Assembly: GCA_937916485.1 (NCBI GenBank)
Contig: CALFSV010000064.1
Coordinates: 1 to 64,000 of the forward strand
Direction: 5' to 3'
From: an uncultured Paracoccaceae bacterium
GTDB taxonomy: Bacteria; Pseudomonadota; Alphaproteobacteria; Rhodobacterales; Rhodobacteraceae
DNA length: 64,000 nucleotides
A model generated the notes under the pieces. That model was given only the letters and a program-made list of their open reading frames with translations, did not search any database and was not told the origin of the DNA. The translations under genes and the position numbers were made by a program. Position 1 is the stretch's first letter. The number at the start of each line of letters is the position of its first letter. Below are positions 16,605 to 25,801 of the stretch, one piece after another.

Positions 16605-19600
16605 ATGAGCGTTTGGGATTTCTGGATCGACCGGGGTGGCACCTTTACCGACGTGGTGGGCTGTGATCCTGACGGGGCGTTGCATCCCCTCAAGCTGTTG
16701 TCCGAGAACCCCGGCGTCTATGAGGATGCGGCCATCGAGGGGATCGCCCGGCTTTTGGGCGGCACCATCGACCCCGCCCGGATCGGAGCCGTCAAGATGG
16801 GTACGACCGTGGCGACCAATGCCTTGCTCGAGCGTAAGGGCGACCGGACCCTGTTGCTGATCACCAAGGGCTTTGCCGATGCCCTGCGTCTGGCCTACCA
16901 GGGCCGTCCGGATATCTTTGCCAAGGAAATCATCCTGCCCGAACAGCTGTATTACCGGGTCATCGAAGTGGATGAACGGCTGCGTGCAGATGGCGCCGTC
17001 GAGCGCGCCCTGAGTACCGCAGGGCTGGAGGCGGATCTGCGTGCGGCGCGTGCCGAGGGCATTGATGCGGTGGCCATCGTGCTGATGCACAGCTGGCTGA
17101 ACCCGGCCCATGAAGAGTCCCTGGCCACCATGGTGCGCGACATGGGCTTTGGCCAGGTTTCGGTGAGCCATGAGGTGTCCCCCCTCGTCAAGCTGGTGGG
17201 CCGGGGCGACACGACCGTGGTTGATGCCTATCTCTCCCCGATCCTGCGCCGCTACGTGGCCCGCGTTGCCGGTGCCCTCGGGGCGACCCCGCCGGACCAG
17301 CCCGGCCCGACCCTGCAGTTCATGATGTCCTCGGGCGGGATGACGGCGGCGGAGGCATTTCAGGGCAAGGACGCCATTCTGTCCGGTCCGGCCGGCGGCG
17401 TCGTCGGCATGGTCGAGACGGCCCGCGCGGCCGGTTTTGACAAGGTGATCGGTTTCGACATGGGCGGCACCTCGACCGACGTGGCCCATAGTGCGGGCGG
17501 GTTCGAGCGTGCCTTTGACACCGAGGTGGCGGGCGTGCGCATTCGTGCCCCCATGATGCGCATCCACACCGTTGCGGCTGGTGGCGGGTCGATCCTGCAC
17601 GCCGATCCGGGCCGCTTTCGCGTGGGGCCGGACAGCGCAGGCGCTGATCCGGGCCCTGCCGCCTACCGTCGCGGTGGCCCCCTGACCGTGACGGACGCCA
17701 ATGTCATGCTGGGCAAGCTGAACCCCGATATCTTTCCGGCTATCTTTGGCCCCGGTCAGGACCAGCCGCTGGACCGCGAGGCTGTGGCCCGTGCCTTTGC
17801 CGCGATTGCCGAGGGCGAGGGCAAGAGCCCCGAAGAGGTGGCCGAAGGGTTTGTCACCATCGCCGTGGCCAATATGGCCAATGCGATCAAGAAGATCAGT
17901 GTGCAGCGCGGCTATGACGTGACCCGCTACCTGCTCAATTCATTCGGGGGGGCTGGGGGCCAGCATGCCTGCCTGGTGGCCGATGCGCTGGGCATGGAAG
18001 CGATCCTGATCCATCCCCTTTCGGGCCTTTTGTCCGCTTATGGCATTGGCCTTGCCACGGTGTCGGCCAGCCGCCAGCAAGGCTTTGTTCAGCCCCTTGG
18101 ACCTGAGAGCCGGGCCGAATTGGACGTTCTGGCCCGACGCCTCGAAGAGCAGGTGGCCGAGGATCTGGCAGGGCAGGGCATCGGCGCCCATGACCTGATC
18201 CGGACGCTGCATCTGCGCTATGCGGGGACCGACACCGCCCTGCCGGTTGTCTATGATGGTGACGATACCGCGGCCCGCGCCGCCTTTGAGGCCGCGCATG
18301 ACGCCCAGTTCGGCTTTGTCGACCCGGACCGCGCTGTCATCATCGAGGCTGTCGAGGTCGAGGGGGTCGAGCGCCGTGATACCGCGACTGAGGCGGCCGA
18401 CGTCGCTTTGCCCTCGCGCCTTGTTCCCCCGGGTCAGGCCCGCCCGTTCTATTCGGGCGGCCAGTGGCATGACGCCGCCGTTCACTGGCGGGCCGACATC
18501 GCGCCGGGTGACCGCATCAAGGGCCCGGCGATCATCGTGGAGCCGAACCAGACCATTATCGTAGAGCCGGGCTGGCAGGCCGACCTGACCGGGGCGGATC
18601 ATATCGTCATGCGCCGCCACGAAAGGGCGGCCCAGACCAAAGCCGCCGGCACCGAGGCCGATCCGATCCTGCTGGAGGTTTTCAACAACCTCTTCATGAA
18701 TATCGCAGAGCAGATGGGGGTCGCCCTGCAGAACACCGCCCAGTCGGTCAACATCAAGGAACGCCTCGATTTTTCCTGCGCTGTGTTTGAGGCGAGCGGG
18801 GCGCTTGTCGCCAATGCCCCACATATGCCGGTTCACCTCGGCTCAATGGATCGGTCGGTCGAGGCGGTGATCCGCAACAACCCGGTGATCCGTCCGGGCG
18901 ATGCCTTCGCCCTCAATGCCCCCTACAACGGGGGCACCCATTTGCCGGACATCACCGTCGTGTCGCCTGTCTTTGACGATACCGAGGAAAATATCCTGTT
19001 CTGGGTCGCCTCGCGCGGTCATCACGCGGATGTGGGGGGCACAGCCCCCGGGTCCATGACGCCGTTGGCCACCACGGTGGACGAAGAGGGCGTGCTGATC
19101 GACAACCTGCACCTGGTCAAGCAAGGCCGGTTCCAGGAAGACGCCTTGATCGAGACGTTGACGAACCACCCATGGCCCGCCCGCAACCCGGGTCAGAACG
19201 TGGCCGACCTCAAGGCGCAGGTGGCGGCAAATGCCCGTGGCGCGGCAGAGCTGCGTCGTATCGTCAAGGACTTTGGCCTTGAGGTGGTACAGGCCTATAT
19301 GGGCTACGTTCAGGACAATGCGGCAGAAGAGGTGGCCCGCCTGCTTGGCCGGCTTGACGATTGCGCCTGCGGCTACCTTACGGACACCGGCCAGACGATC
19401 CGCGTCAAGATCACGGTGGACCGTCAAAAGCGCGAGGCGACGGTGGACTTTACCGGCACGTCGCCTGCCATGGACAACAACTTCAACGCGCCCGAACCGG
19501 TGGCCCGGGCGGCGGTCCTTTATGTGTTCCGGGTGATGGTAGAGGCGCCGATCCCGATGAACGCGGGCTGTCTGCGCCCCATTCGCATCATCATTCCCGA

Positions 19601-20213
19601 AGGCTGCATGTTGCGCCCCGCCTATCCCCGCGCCGTGGTGGCGGGCAATGTCGAGACGTCGCAGCACGTCACGAATGCCCTCTTTCAGGCGCTTGGGGCC
19701 CTGTCGAATGCTCAAGGCACGATGAACAACCTGACTTTTGGCAATGCCACTCATCAGTACTACGAGACGATCTGCTCGGGCAGTTCGGCCGGGCGCATGA
19801 ATGACGGGCGCACCTTTGACGGGACCAGCGGGGTTCATGTCCACATGACGAACTCGCGTCTGACCGATCCTGAAGTGCTTGAAATGCGCTTTCCGGTCCT
19901 GCTTGAGGAATTCGTCCTGCGCCCCGGGTCCGGTGGCAAGGGCGCACGTCATGGCGGGGATGGCACCCGCCGCACCCTGCGGTTCCTCGAAGAGATGGAT
20001 TGCGCCGTCCTGTCGTCGCACCGTAGCCGACCGCCTTTGGGGATTGCGGGCGGCGGGCCGGGCGTGGTCGGCCGCACAGAGGTGCGCCGTCTGGACGGCA
20101 CGGTCGAGGTGCTGGCCGCTTGCGCCCAAACCGTCCTGCAACCCGGAGAGGCGGTGACCGTCGTGACGCCGACACCGGGCGGCTATGGTGCCGAGGGGTC
20201 AGAGGACGGGTAG
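16605..20213 (+). CDS. Hydantoinase/5-oxoprolinase, fused A and B domains
   Basis: A 1202-residue ATP-dependent amidohydrolase. The A part (about 1-680) has an actin-like ATPase signature, [14 protein letters not shown], then [17 protein letters not shown] and [13 protein letters not shown]. The B part (about 685-1200) begins [20 protein letters not shown] and carries [11 protein letters not shown] and [17 protein letters not shown] motifs. The full-length fusion matches eukaryotic-type 5-oxoprolinases, which open 5-oxoproline to glutamate using ATP. Hydantoin-type substrates cannot be excluded. Of two adjacent ATGs, the one at 16605 has the better spacing (5 bases) from GGAGG. No partner gene is near. 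Confidence 0.92.
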   Translation: MSVWDFWIDRGGTFTDVVGCDPDGALHPLKLLSENPGVYEDAAIEGIARLLGGTIDPARIGAVKMGTTVATNALLERKGDRTLLLITKGFADALRLAYQGRPDIFAKEIILPEQLYYRVIEVDERLRADGAVERALSTAGLEADLRAARAEGIDAVAIVLMHSWLNPAHEESLATMVRDMGFGQVSVSHEVSPLVKLVGRGDTTVVDAYLSPILRRYVARVAGALGATPPDQPGPTLQFMMSSGGMTAAEAFQGKDAILSGPAGGVVGMVETARAAGFDKVIGFDMGGTSTDVAHSAGGFERAFDTEVAGVRIRAPMMRIHTVAAGGGSILHADPGRFRVGPDSAGADPGPAAYRRGGPLTVTDANVMLGKLNPDIFPAIFGPGQDQPLDREAVARAFAAIAEGEGKSPEEVAEGFVTIAVANMANAIKKISVQRGYDVTRYLLNSFGGAGGQHACLVADALGMEAILIHPLSGLLSAYGIGLATVSASRQQGFVQPLGPESRAELDVLARRLEEQVAEDLAGQGIGAHDLIRTLHLRYAGTDTALPVVYDGDDTAARAAFEAAHDAQFGFVDPDRAVIIEAVEVEGVERRDTATEAADVALPSRLVPPGQARPFYSGGQWHDAAVHWRADIAPGDRIKGPAIIVEPNQTIIVEPGWQADLTGADHIVMRRHERAAQTKAAGTEADPILLEVFNNLFMNIAEQMGVALQNTAQSVNIKERLDFSCAVFEASGALVANAPHMPVHLGSMDRSVEAVIRNNPVIRPGDAFALNAPYNGGTHLPDITVVSPVFDDTEENILFWVASRGHHADVGGTAPGSMTPLATTVDEEGVLIDNLHLVKQGRFQEDALIETLTNHPWPARNPGQNVADLKAQVAANARGAAELRRIVKDFGLEVVQAYMGYVQDNAAEEVARLLGRLDDCACGYLTDTGQTIRVKITVDRQKREATVDFTGTSPAMDNNFNAPEPVARAAVLYVFRVMVEAPIPMNAGCLRPIRIIIPEGCMLRPAYPRAVVAGNVETSQHVTNALFQALGALSNAQGTMNNLTFGNATHQYYETICSGSSAGRMNDGRTFDGTSGVHVHMTNSRLTDPEVLEMRFPVLLEEFVLRPGSGGKGARHGGDGTRRTLRFLEEMDCAVLSSHRSRPPLGIAGGGPGVVGRTEVRRLDGTVEVLAACAQTVLQPGEAVTVVTPTPGGYGAEGSEDG

Positions 20214-20246
20214 GGCCTGTTTCAGGCTCGCAAAGATGGATAGTTT

Positions 20247-20263
20247 TTGCGAGTCATTCGCAA
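20247..20263. promoter_or_regulatory. Fur-family (Mur/Fur-like) box 1 of the sit operon
   Basis: TTGCGAGTCATTCGCAA is a near-palindrome that fits the 7-1-7 layout of Fur-family operators (TGCGAGT, C, ATTCGCA). It lies just upstream of the TTGACA -35 element. A metal-bound Mur or Fur protein is the expected ligand, by inference. Confidence 0.65.
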
Positions 20264-20268
20264 CTCTC

Positions 20269-20298
20269 TTGACAAATTGAGAATAAGTCGCAATTACA
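20269..20298 (+). promoter_or_regulatory. Promoter of the sit operon
   Basis: TTGACA at 20269-20274 is a perfect -35 element. ATTACA at 20293-20298, 18 bases on, is a usable -10. The -35 lies between two Fur-family boxes, and box 2 runs into the -10, so repressor binding should block polymerase. Confidence 0.55.
20277..20293. promoter_or_regulatory. Fur-family (Mur/Fur-like) box 2 of the sit operon
   Basis: TTGAGAATAAGTCGCAA follows the same pattern as box 1 (TTGnGAnTnAnTCGCAA shared). Its start is exactly 30 bases downstream, about three helical turns. It lies between the -35 and -10 elements. Confidence 0.6.
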
Positions 20299-20377
20299 AG
20301 TCGTGTTGAATTTGTCCGTTCGCACATCGTCAGATTGTAAAAGGACCCTTTGCACAAGGACCCATAGAGGAGCGTTG

Positions 20378-21355
20378 ATGTCCCTTCCGGTCGCCCAGCC
20401 GATCACCCGCCGCGCCGCCCTGACGGGGCTGGCGGCCTCTGCTGCTTTGCTCGCTGGCCCGGGACGGGCTCAGGCCCCTTTGGGTGTCGTCGCTACAACC
20501 GGGATGATTGCGGACACCACCCGGGTTGTGGGCGGCGACCGTGTGGCTGTGCGGGCGCTGATGGGGCCGGGGGTTGATCCTCATGCCTACCGTCAGACCC
20601 GCAGCGACATCGTCGCCCTGTCACGGGCCGATCTGGTGCTGTGGCATGGTCTCTACCTCGAGGCGCAGATGGAGGACTTCTTTGGGGACCTCAGCCGCAG
20701 CCGCACTGTGGTGCCCGTTGCCGACACCCTGCCACCCGACCTGTTGCTGGCCCATGACGACTATGCCGACCGGTTTGATCCCCATGTCTGGATGGATCCG
20801 CGTCTTTGGGACCTTGTGCTGACCAATATCGCCGGGGCGCTGACCAAAGCCGATCCCGATGGGGCAGAGGTTTTTGCCGCGAATTCCGCCGCCTTCCGAA
20901 GCCAGCTTCTGGCGCTCGCCGAGTATGGTGATGCGGTGCTGGGCACCGTGCCCGAAGGATCGCGGGTCTTGGTGACCGCCCATGACGCCTTCAAATACTT
21001 TGGCCGCGCGCATGGGTTCGAGGTTCTGGGCGTTCAGGGCATCTCGACCGAGAGCGAGGCGGGGGTGCGTCGCATCGGCGAACTGGTCGACACCCTTGTG
21101 TCGCGCAATGTCCGCGCCGTATTCGTCGAAACCTCGGTCTCGGACCGGTCGGTCCGTGCCCTGATCGAAGGGGCGGGGGCGCAGGGTCACGAGGTGGTGA
21201 TCGGAGGCGAGCTATACTCCGACGCCATGGGCGAGGAGGGGACCTATGAGGGAACCTACCTTGGCATGATCGACCACAACTTTACCACCATCGCCCGCGC
21301 CCTTGGGGGCAGCGTGCCCGACCGGGGCATGGCCGGCATGCTGGAGGCGTCATGA
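20378..21355 (+). CDS. sitA: Manganese/zinc-type ABC transporter substrate-binding protein
   Basis: A 325-residue cluster A-I periplasmic metal-binding protein. The N-terminus has a signal peptide with twin arginines ([23 protein letters not shown]), so export may be by Tat or Sec. Likely metal ligands are His69 (GVDPHAY), His136 (FDPHVWMDP), a Glu in STESEAG (225-227) and Asp282 (YSDAMG). The His-His-Glu-Asp set resembles PsaA/MntC/TroA. There is no His-rich loop as in ZnuA, which favours manganese or iron over zinc. The ATG at 20378 follows GAGGAG. It leads a four-gene operon with tight overlaps. Confidence 0.85.
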   Translation: MSLPVAQPITRRAALTGLAASAALLAGPGRAQAPLGVVATTGMIADTTRVVGGDRVAVRALMGPGVDPHAYRQTRSDIVALSRADLVLWHGLYLEAQMEDFFGDLSRSRTVVPVADTLPPDLLLAHDDYADRFDPHVWMDPRLWDLVLTNIAGALTKADPDGAEVFAANSAAFRSQLLALAEYGDAVLGTVPEGSRVLVTAHDAFKYFGRAHGFEVLGVQGISTESEAGVRRIGELVDTLVSRNVRAVFVETSVSDRSVRALIEGAGAQGHEVVIGGELYSDAMGEEGTYEGTYLGMIDHNFTTIARALGGSVPDRGMAGMLEAS

Positions 21356-22215
21356 CCCCACCCGACCTCGCCCTTGCGGCCAAAGACGGCACTGTTCTGG
21401 CGCCGGTGGGCGAAGCGCCCGCGCTTGGTATCCGGGGCATGACGGTGTCCTATGCCGAGAAACCGGCGATCTTTTCGGTCGATGCGGATTTCGCCGCCGG
21501 GGCCATGACCGCCATTGTCGGGCCGAACGGGGCGGGCAAATCAACTCTGCTCAAGGCCGCATTGGGGGTGATCCCACGGCTGTCGGGCGAGGTGTCGGTC
21601 TTTGGCACCCCGCTCGAGGCCGCCCGTGCGAGGGTCGCCTATGTGCCCCAGCGGGCCAGTGTCGACTGGGACTTTCCCACCCGGGTCATCGACGTGGTTC
21701 TGATGGGCCTCTACCGAGAGCTTGGCCTTTTGGGCCGGGTCCGGGCCTCTCACCGGGCCAAGGCCGAAGCCTGCCTTGCCCGCGTGGGCATGTCCGACTT
21801 CGCGGCCCGGCAGATCGGCCAACTGTCCGGTGGCCAGCAGCAGCGGGTCTTTCTGGCTCGCGCAGTGGCGCAAGAGGCGGACCTTTACCTTCTGGATGAA
21901 CCCTTTGCCGGGGTCGACGCCGCGACCGAGGCCGCGATTATCGAAGTTCTCAAGACCCTGAAGGATCAGGGCAAATCTGTGGTTGCTGTGCACCATGACC
22001 TTGCCACCGTCACCCGCTATTTCGACCGTGTCCTATTGCTGAACGTCCGCAAGATCGCAGCCGGACCGGTGGCACAGGCCTTCACCGCCCAGACCCTCGC
22101 CGCCACCTACGGCGGCAGGCTGGCCTCGGCCCAGATCGACCAGTTGCGGCTGGGGGATGGGGCGGGGCTACCGACCGGAGCAGAGCCAGTCGTCGGAGCA
22201 GGGCCAGACGCATGA
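21352..22215 (+). CDS. sitB: Metal ABC transporter ATP-binding protein
   Basis: The 287-residue cytoplasmic ATPase of the metal importer. Walker A is GPNGAGKST, the Q-loop region is [13 protein letters not shown], the ABC signature is LSGGQQQRV, and Walker B is [12 protein letters not shown], followed by the switch His in VAVHHDL. The C-terminal [14 protein letters not shown] is typical of the TroB/SitB/ZnuC branch. Its ATG overlaps the sitA stop by four bases (ATGA), and its own stop overlaps sitC in the same way, indicating one translationally coupled operon. Confidence 0.93.
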   Translation: MTPPDLALAAKDGTVLAPVGEAPALGIRGMTVSYAEKPAIFSVDADFAAGAMTAIVGPNGAGKSTLLKAALGVIPRLSGEVSVFGTPLEAARARVAYVPQRASVDWDFPTRVIDVVLMGLYRELGLLGRVRASHRAKAEACLARVGMSDFAARQIGQLSGGQQQRVFLARAVAQEADLYLLDEPFAGVDAATEAAIIEVLKTLKDQGKSVVAVHHDLATVTRYFDRVLLLNVRKIAAGPVAQAFTAQTLAATYGGRLASAQIDQLRLGDGAGLPTGAEPVVGAGPDA

Positions 22216-23417
22216 ACCCTCTCTGGGAAGCGCTGACGCTACAGGCGGGCTATAACGCCACGCTGGTGGCTGTCGGGGCGGCCCTTTTGGGCATTGCCGC
22301 CGGGGCGACGGGCAGTTTCATGGTTCTGCGCAAGCGGGCGCTTGTCTCGGACGCCATGGCCCATGCGACCCTGCCGGGTGTCGGGCTGGCCTTCATGCTG
22401 ATGGTCGGGCTGGGCGGTGACGGGCGCAATCTGGTGGGCCTTTTGGCCGGATCGGCGGTGACAGCAGGGATCGGACTTTTGGGGGTCGACTGGCTGACCC
22501 GGCGGACGCGACTGGCCGAGGATGCGGCGATCGGCGCAATTCTGTCGGTGTTTTTCGGAGTGGGTATCGTCCTTCTGACCATCATCCAGACGATGAGCAG
22601 CGGACGGCAGGCCGGGCTTGAAAGCTTTCTTCTCGGCTCCACCGCCGGGATGCTTTTGTCTGACGCGATTACCATCGCGGGGGGCGGGGCGCTGGCGCTG
22701 GGGCTGGTTTGGCTGTTGCGGCGGCCGATGACGATGGTCGCCTTCGACGCAGGCTATGCGCAGGCCGTGGGCGTTGACGTGCGGCGCACCGACTTGGCGA
22801 TGATGGCGCTGGTCATGGGGGTGACGGTGATCGGGCTCAAGATCGTCGGCCTGATCCTGATCGTGGCCCTTTTGATCATTCCGGCGGTGACCGCCCGTTT
22901 CTGGACCGACAGGGCAGAAGCGCTGGTCTGGATCGCAGGCGGTGTCGGCGGCGTGGCGGGCTATACCGGGGCTGCCGTGTCGGCAAGCGCACCGGACCTG
23001 CCGACCGGACCGATCATCGTGCTGATCGCGGCGGCCCTGTTTCTGGTGTCTTTGTTCTTTGCCCCCTTGCGCGGGGTCGTCGCCGCTGTCCTGCGGCACC
23101 GCCGCTTTCAAGGTCGGGTGCATCGGCGGCAGGGCCTTTTGTCGCTGTCCCGTGCCGAACCGATCCATGACCCGATGACCCTGCGCGTCCTGCGCCGGGA
23201 CGGGTTGATCCGGGCCGATGGTGTGGCCACCGAACGGGGTGCGGCAGAGGCCGCCCGCGCATCCCGCGATGAACGGCGCTGGACCGCGGCGCGTGACCTG
23301 CATCAGGACACCGCCCTGATCGGGCGCTATGACGGGCTGACTGCTATCGACGCCGTCTTTACCCCCGATCAGATTGCCGCCTTTGACCGCCACCTTGGCC
23401 GGGAAGGGATGATCTGA
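22212..23417 (+). CDS. sitC: Metal ABC transporter permease with C-terminal cytoplasmic extension
   Basis: This 401-residue protein has an ABC-3 family permease core of about eight to nine helices (residues 1-290), including [21 protein letters not shown] and [17 protein letters not shown]. After it comes a soluble tail of about 110 residues ([20 protein letters not shown], then [20 protein letters not shown]) that plain permeases lack. The tail reads like a small winged-helix or regulatory domain and may sense metal or gate transport, by inference. The gene overlaps sitB by four bases and touches sitD. Confidence 0.88.
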   Translation: MNPLWEALTLQAGYNATLVAVGAALLGIAAGATGSFMVLRKRALVSDAMAHATLPGVGLAFMLMVGLGGDGRNLVGLLAGSAVTAGIGLLGVDWLTRRTRLAEDAAIGAILSVFFGVGIVLLTIIQTMSSGRQAGLESFLLGSTAGMLLSDAITIAGGGALALGLVWLLRRPMTMVAFDAGYAQAVGVDVRRTDLAMMALVMGVTVIGLKIVGLILIVALLIIPAVTARFWTDRAEALVWIAGGVGGVAGYTGAAVSASAPDLPTGPIIVLIAAALFLVSLFFAPLRGVVAAVLRHRRFQGRVHRRQGLLSLSRAEPIHDPMTLRVLRRDGLIRADGVATERGAAEAARASRDERRWTAARDLHQDTALIGRYDGLTAIDAVFTPDQIAAFDRHLGREGMI

Positions 23418-24346
23418 TGGGGGCGGAGTTTGTTCAGCTTAGCCTGACGCCGATCCTGATCGGTATCCTGGCCGCCATTGCCTGCGCATTGCCGGGCAAT
23501 TTTCTGATCCTGCGGCGGCAGGCGCTGATCGGGGATGCGATCAGCCATGTCGTCCTGCCCGGGATCGTCGTTGCCTTTCTTCTGACCGGAGCCGTTGCGG
23601 CGGTGCCAATGCTGATTGGGGCGGGACTGGCGGCGGTCGTTGCCGTGATCCTGATCGAGGCGATCAAGCGGCTGGGGCGGATCGAGCCGGGCGCCGCGAT
23701 GGGCGTTGTCTTTACCTCGCTTTTCGCAGGCGGTGTCCTGTTGCTTGAGCAATCCGACACCAGCGGCGTTCATCTGGACGTAGAGCATGCGCTGATGGGC
23801 AACCTCGAAAGCCTGATCTGGCTTGATGCCGATGGCTGGGCCTCTCTTGTCGATCCGCTGGCTCTGGCTGGCTTGCCGCCTGAACTGGGACGGATCGCGG
23901 TCGTGGCGCTGGTTATTTCGGTGCTCACTTGGGTGTTCTGGCGACCGCTGACCCTGACGACCTTCGACGAAGGTTTCGCCCGGACGCTGGGGTTGCCTGC
24001 CTCGGCGCTTGGGTTCGGGCTGGTGATCACGGCGGCCGTGGCGGCGGTCGCGGCCTTTGACGCGGTGGGTTCGATCATCGTGATCGCGATGTTCATCTGC
24101 CCCCCAGCAGCCGCCCGACTGATGACCGACAGCCTGGTCCGGCAGGTTTGGTGGAGCGTCGCCTTTGCCACCCTTTCGGCTATCTTGGGCTATGTGCTGG
24201 CGGGCTACGGCCCGCTTTGGCTGGGCTTTGCCGATGCGGTCAGCGCTGCGGGGATGGTTGCCTCGGTCGCCGGTGCCATTTTGCTGTTGGCTGCATTAAT
24301 GGGCCCTCGCCGCGCAAGACTGGGCGAAAGCCGGGCAACCTCCTGA
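23417..24346 (+). CDS. sitD: Metal ABC transporter permease
   Basis: The second ABC-3 permease, 309 residues with about eight helices and no C-terminal extension. Family motifs include FLILRRQALIGDAISHVVLPGIV, EPGAAMGVVFTSLFAGGVLLLEQ and FDAVGSIIVIAMFICPPAAARL. Together with SitC it would form the heterodimeric channel. Having two different permeases fits SitABCD/TroABCD systems rather than ZnuABC. Its start shares a base with the sitC stop. The operon ends here; the next gene starts about 80 bases on. Confidence 0.9.
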   Translation: MGAEFVQLSLTPILIGILAAIACALPGNFLILRRQALIGDAISHVVLPGIVVAFLLTGAVAAVPMLIGAGLAAVVAVILIEAIKRLGRIEPGAAMGVVFTSLFAGGVLLLEQSDTSGVHLDVEHALMGNLESLIWLDADGWASLVDPLALAGLPPELGRIAVVALVISVLTWVFWRPLTLTTFDEGFARTLGLPASALGFGLVITAAVAAVAAFDAVGSIIVIAMFICPPAAARLMTDSLVRQVWWSVAFATLSAILGYVLAGYGPLWLGFADAVSAAGMVASVAGAILLLAALMGPRRARLGESRATS

Positions 24347-24425
24347 ACCTGTGCACGATAATGCGAGGAGGCATGGCCATCCCCCGGTCAAAGCCCTAGT
24401 GTCGAAGGCTGAACAGGAGCTCGAC

Positions 24426-25127
24426 GTGACCGTTCTTGACCATGACGACCTGCTAAACCTGATTGCCTGCCCCCATTGCGACGCCCTGCACAGGGTTCAG
24501 AGTCCAACCAACGGGGAACAGGCTGTCTGCCGCCGCTGTCATGCGGTCCTCATCGCCCCGCGCCGCCGGGCGGGCATGACGATCATCATGCTCTCGGTGA
24601 GTGTCATGATCCTTGTGCTGGGTGCTTTGTGGTTTCCCTTTCTGACCATTTCGCGGTCCGGGTTTCACAACGATGCCTCGCTTCTTGATGCGGCATTTGC
24701 CTTTTCCAGCGGACCCTTGTTGCCCTTGTCCCTTGCAGTTCTGGCGTTGATCGTGGTGGTTCCGCTCGCCCGAGTGATGCTGATCGTCTATGTCCTTTTG
24801 CCGGTCGTTTTTGACCGTGCGCCATTTCCCGGCGCCCGCGAAGCGTTCCGCTTCTCAGAAGCCCTGCAGCCCTGGTCCATGGCCGAGATCTTTGCACTTG
24901 GCTGTGCTGTGGCGCTGGTCAAGGTCGCGGATCTGGCCCTGATCGGTCTTGGCCCGGCGTTTTGGATGTTCGCGGGGTTGGTGGTCATCATTGTCGTGCA
25001 GGACAACTTCATGTGCCGCTGGTCTATCTGGTCCTCGCTCGAGCCTGAGGATGAGCCAAAGTTCAAACCCACGTCGATGACCGACCCAGAAATCATGAAC
25101 CTCCCCTCACCCGAGGCCAAGGCATGA
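24426..25127 (+). CDS. pqiA: PqiA/LetA-type membrane protein, first half
   Basis: A 233-residue protein equivalent to one half of E. coli PqiA. It opens with a zinc-ribbon-like CPHCDALHRV ... CRRCHAVL, then has four transmembrane helices ending in QDNFMCRWSIW. PqiA proteins work with the MCE protein PqiB in lipid movement across the envelope. The GTG at 24426 is preferred because AGGAG lies 6 bases before it. The longer frame from 24351 lacks a good ribosome site. Its stop overlaps the second PqiA-like gene (ATGA), so the usual single protein is split in two here. Confidence 0.88.
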   Translation: MTVLDHDDLLNLIACPHCDALHRVQSPTNGEQAVCRRCHAVLIAPRRRAGMTIIMLSVSVMILVLGALWFPFLTISRSGFHNDASLLDAAFAFSSGPLLPLSLAVLALIVVVPLARVMLIVYVLLPVVFDRAPFPGAREAFRFSEALQPWSMAEIFALGCAVALVKVADLALIGLGPAFWMFAGLVVIIVVQDNFMCRWSIWSSLEPEDEPKFKPTSMTDPEIMNLPSPEAKA

Positions 25128-25801
25128 GCGGGGACAGACATCTCAGCGCCCTGACAGCGCGCGATGCAGGCCTTGTCGCCTGCCGTCGTTGCACACGGGT
25201 CTGGCCGGGGCATGAAACTGTCTGCGGACGTTGCGGGGCGGGGATGACCTCGCGAGATGACCGCAGCCTGAGCCGCGTCTGGGCCTGGTGGGTCGTTGGG
25301 CTTATCTGCTACGTCCCTGCCAACCTTTATCCCATGCTGTCGACCCGGACCCTTCTGTCGACCAGCGAGGCGACCATCGTGGGCGGTGCGATTGAGTTGA
25401 TCCATCACGGTTCGATCGGGATTGCCATCGTCATCCTTGTCGCCAGTGTGCTGATTCCAATGGCAAAGTTCGTTTGCATTGCGTTTCTGGCCCTGACGGT
25501 TGATCGCCGGACCGCCTTGTCAGCGACGTCCCGGCAGCACCTTTACGAACTGGTCGAATACGTTGGCCGTTGGTCGATGATCGACGTCTTCGTCGTTGCG
25601 ATCCTGTCGTCTTTGGTGCAGTTGAACGTGGCTGCCACCATCAATCCGGGCCCTGCCAGCCTCGCCTTTGCCCTGTCAGTGATCTTTACCATGCTGTCGG
25701 CGCAGGCCTTTGATTCACGGCTGATCTGGGATGGGATCGAGGAAGCAGACAGGTCGGATGACCTGGCCTTTTCAGCCGCCGGAAGGGACATGGCCCATTG
25801 A
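25124..25801 (+). CDS. pqiA: PqiA/LetA-type membrane protein, second half
   Basis: A 225-residue paralogue of the preceding protein. It also starts with a four-Cys ribbon (CRRCTRVWPGHETVCGRCGAG), followed by about four helices and the conserved LCYVPANLYPMLST-like segment (ICYVPANLYPML) and YVGRWSMIDVFVVAIL. Two separate PqiA halves encoded in tandem probably pair in the inner membrane. It overlaps both neighbours by four bases. The next gene begins at a TTG inside the stop region (TTGA), which points to tight coupling. Confidence 0.88.
   Translation: MSGDRHLSALTARDAGLVACRRCTRVWPGHETVCGRCGAGMTSRDDRSLSRVWAWWVVGLICYVPANLYPMLSTRTLLSTSEATIVGGAIELIHHGSIGIAIVILVASVLIPMAKFVCIAFLALTVDRRTALSATSRQHLYELVEYVGRWSMIDVFVVAILSSLVQLNVAATINPGPASLAFALSVIFTMLSAQAFDSRLIWDGIEEADRSDDLAFSAAGRDMAH

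Noticed and set aside
24373..24399. Eight-codon ORF MAIPRSKP behind GAGGAGG before pqiA
   Set aside because: The ribosome site is only two bases from the ATG and the frame is too short to support; the pqiA GTG has its own site.
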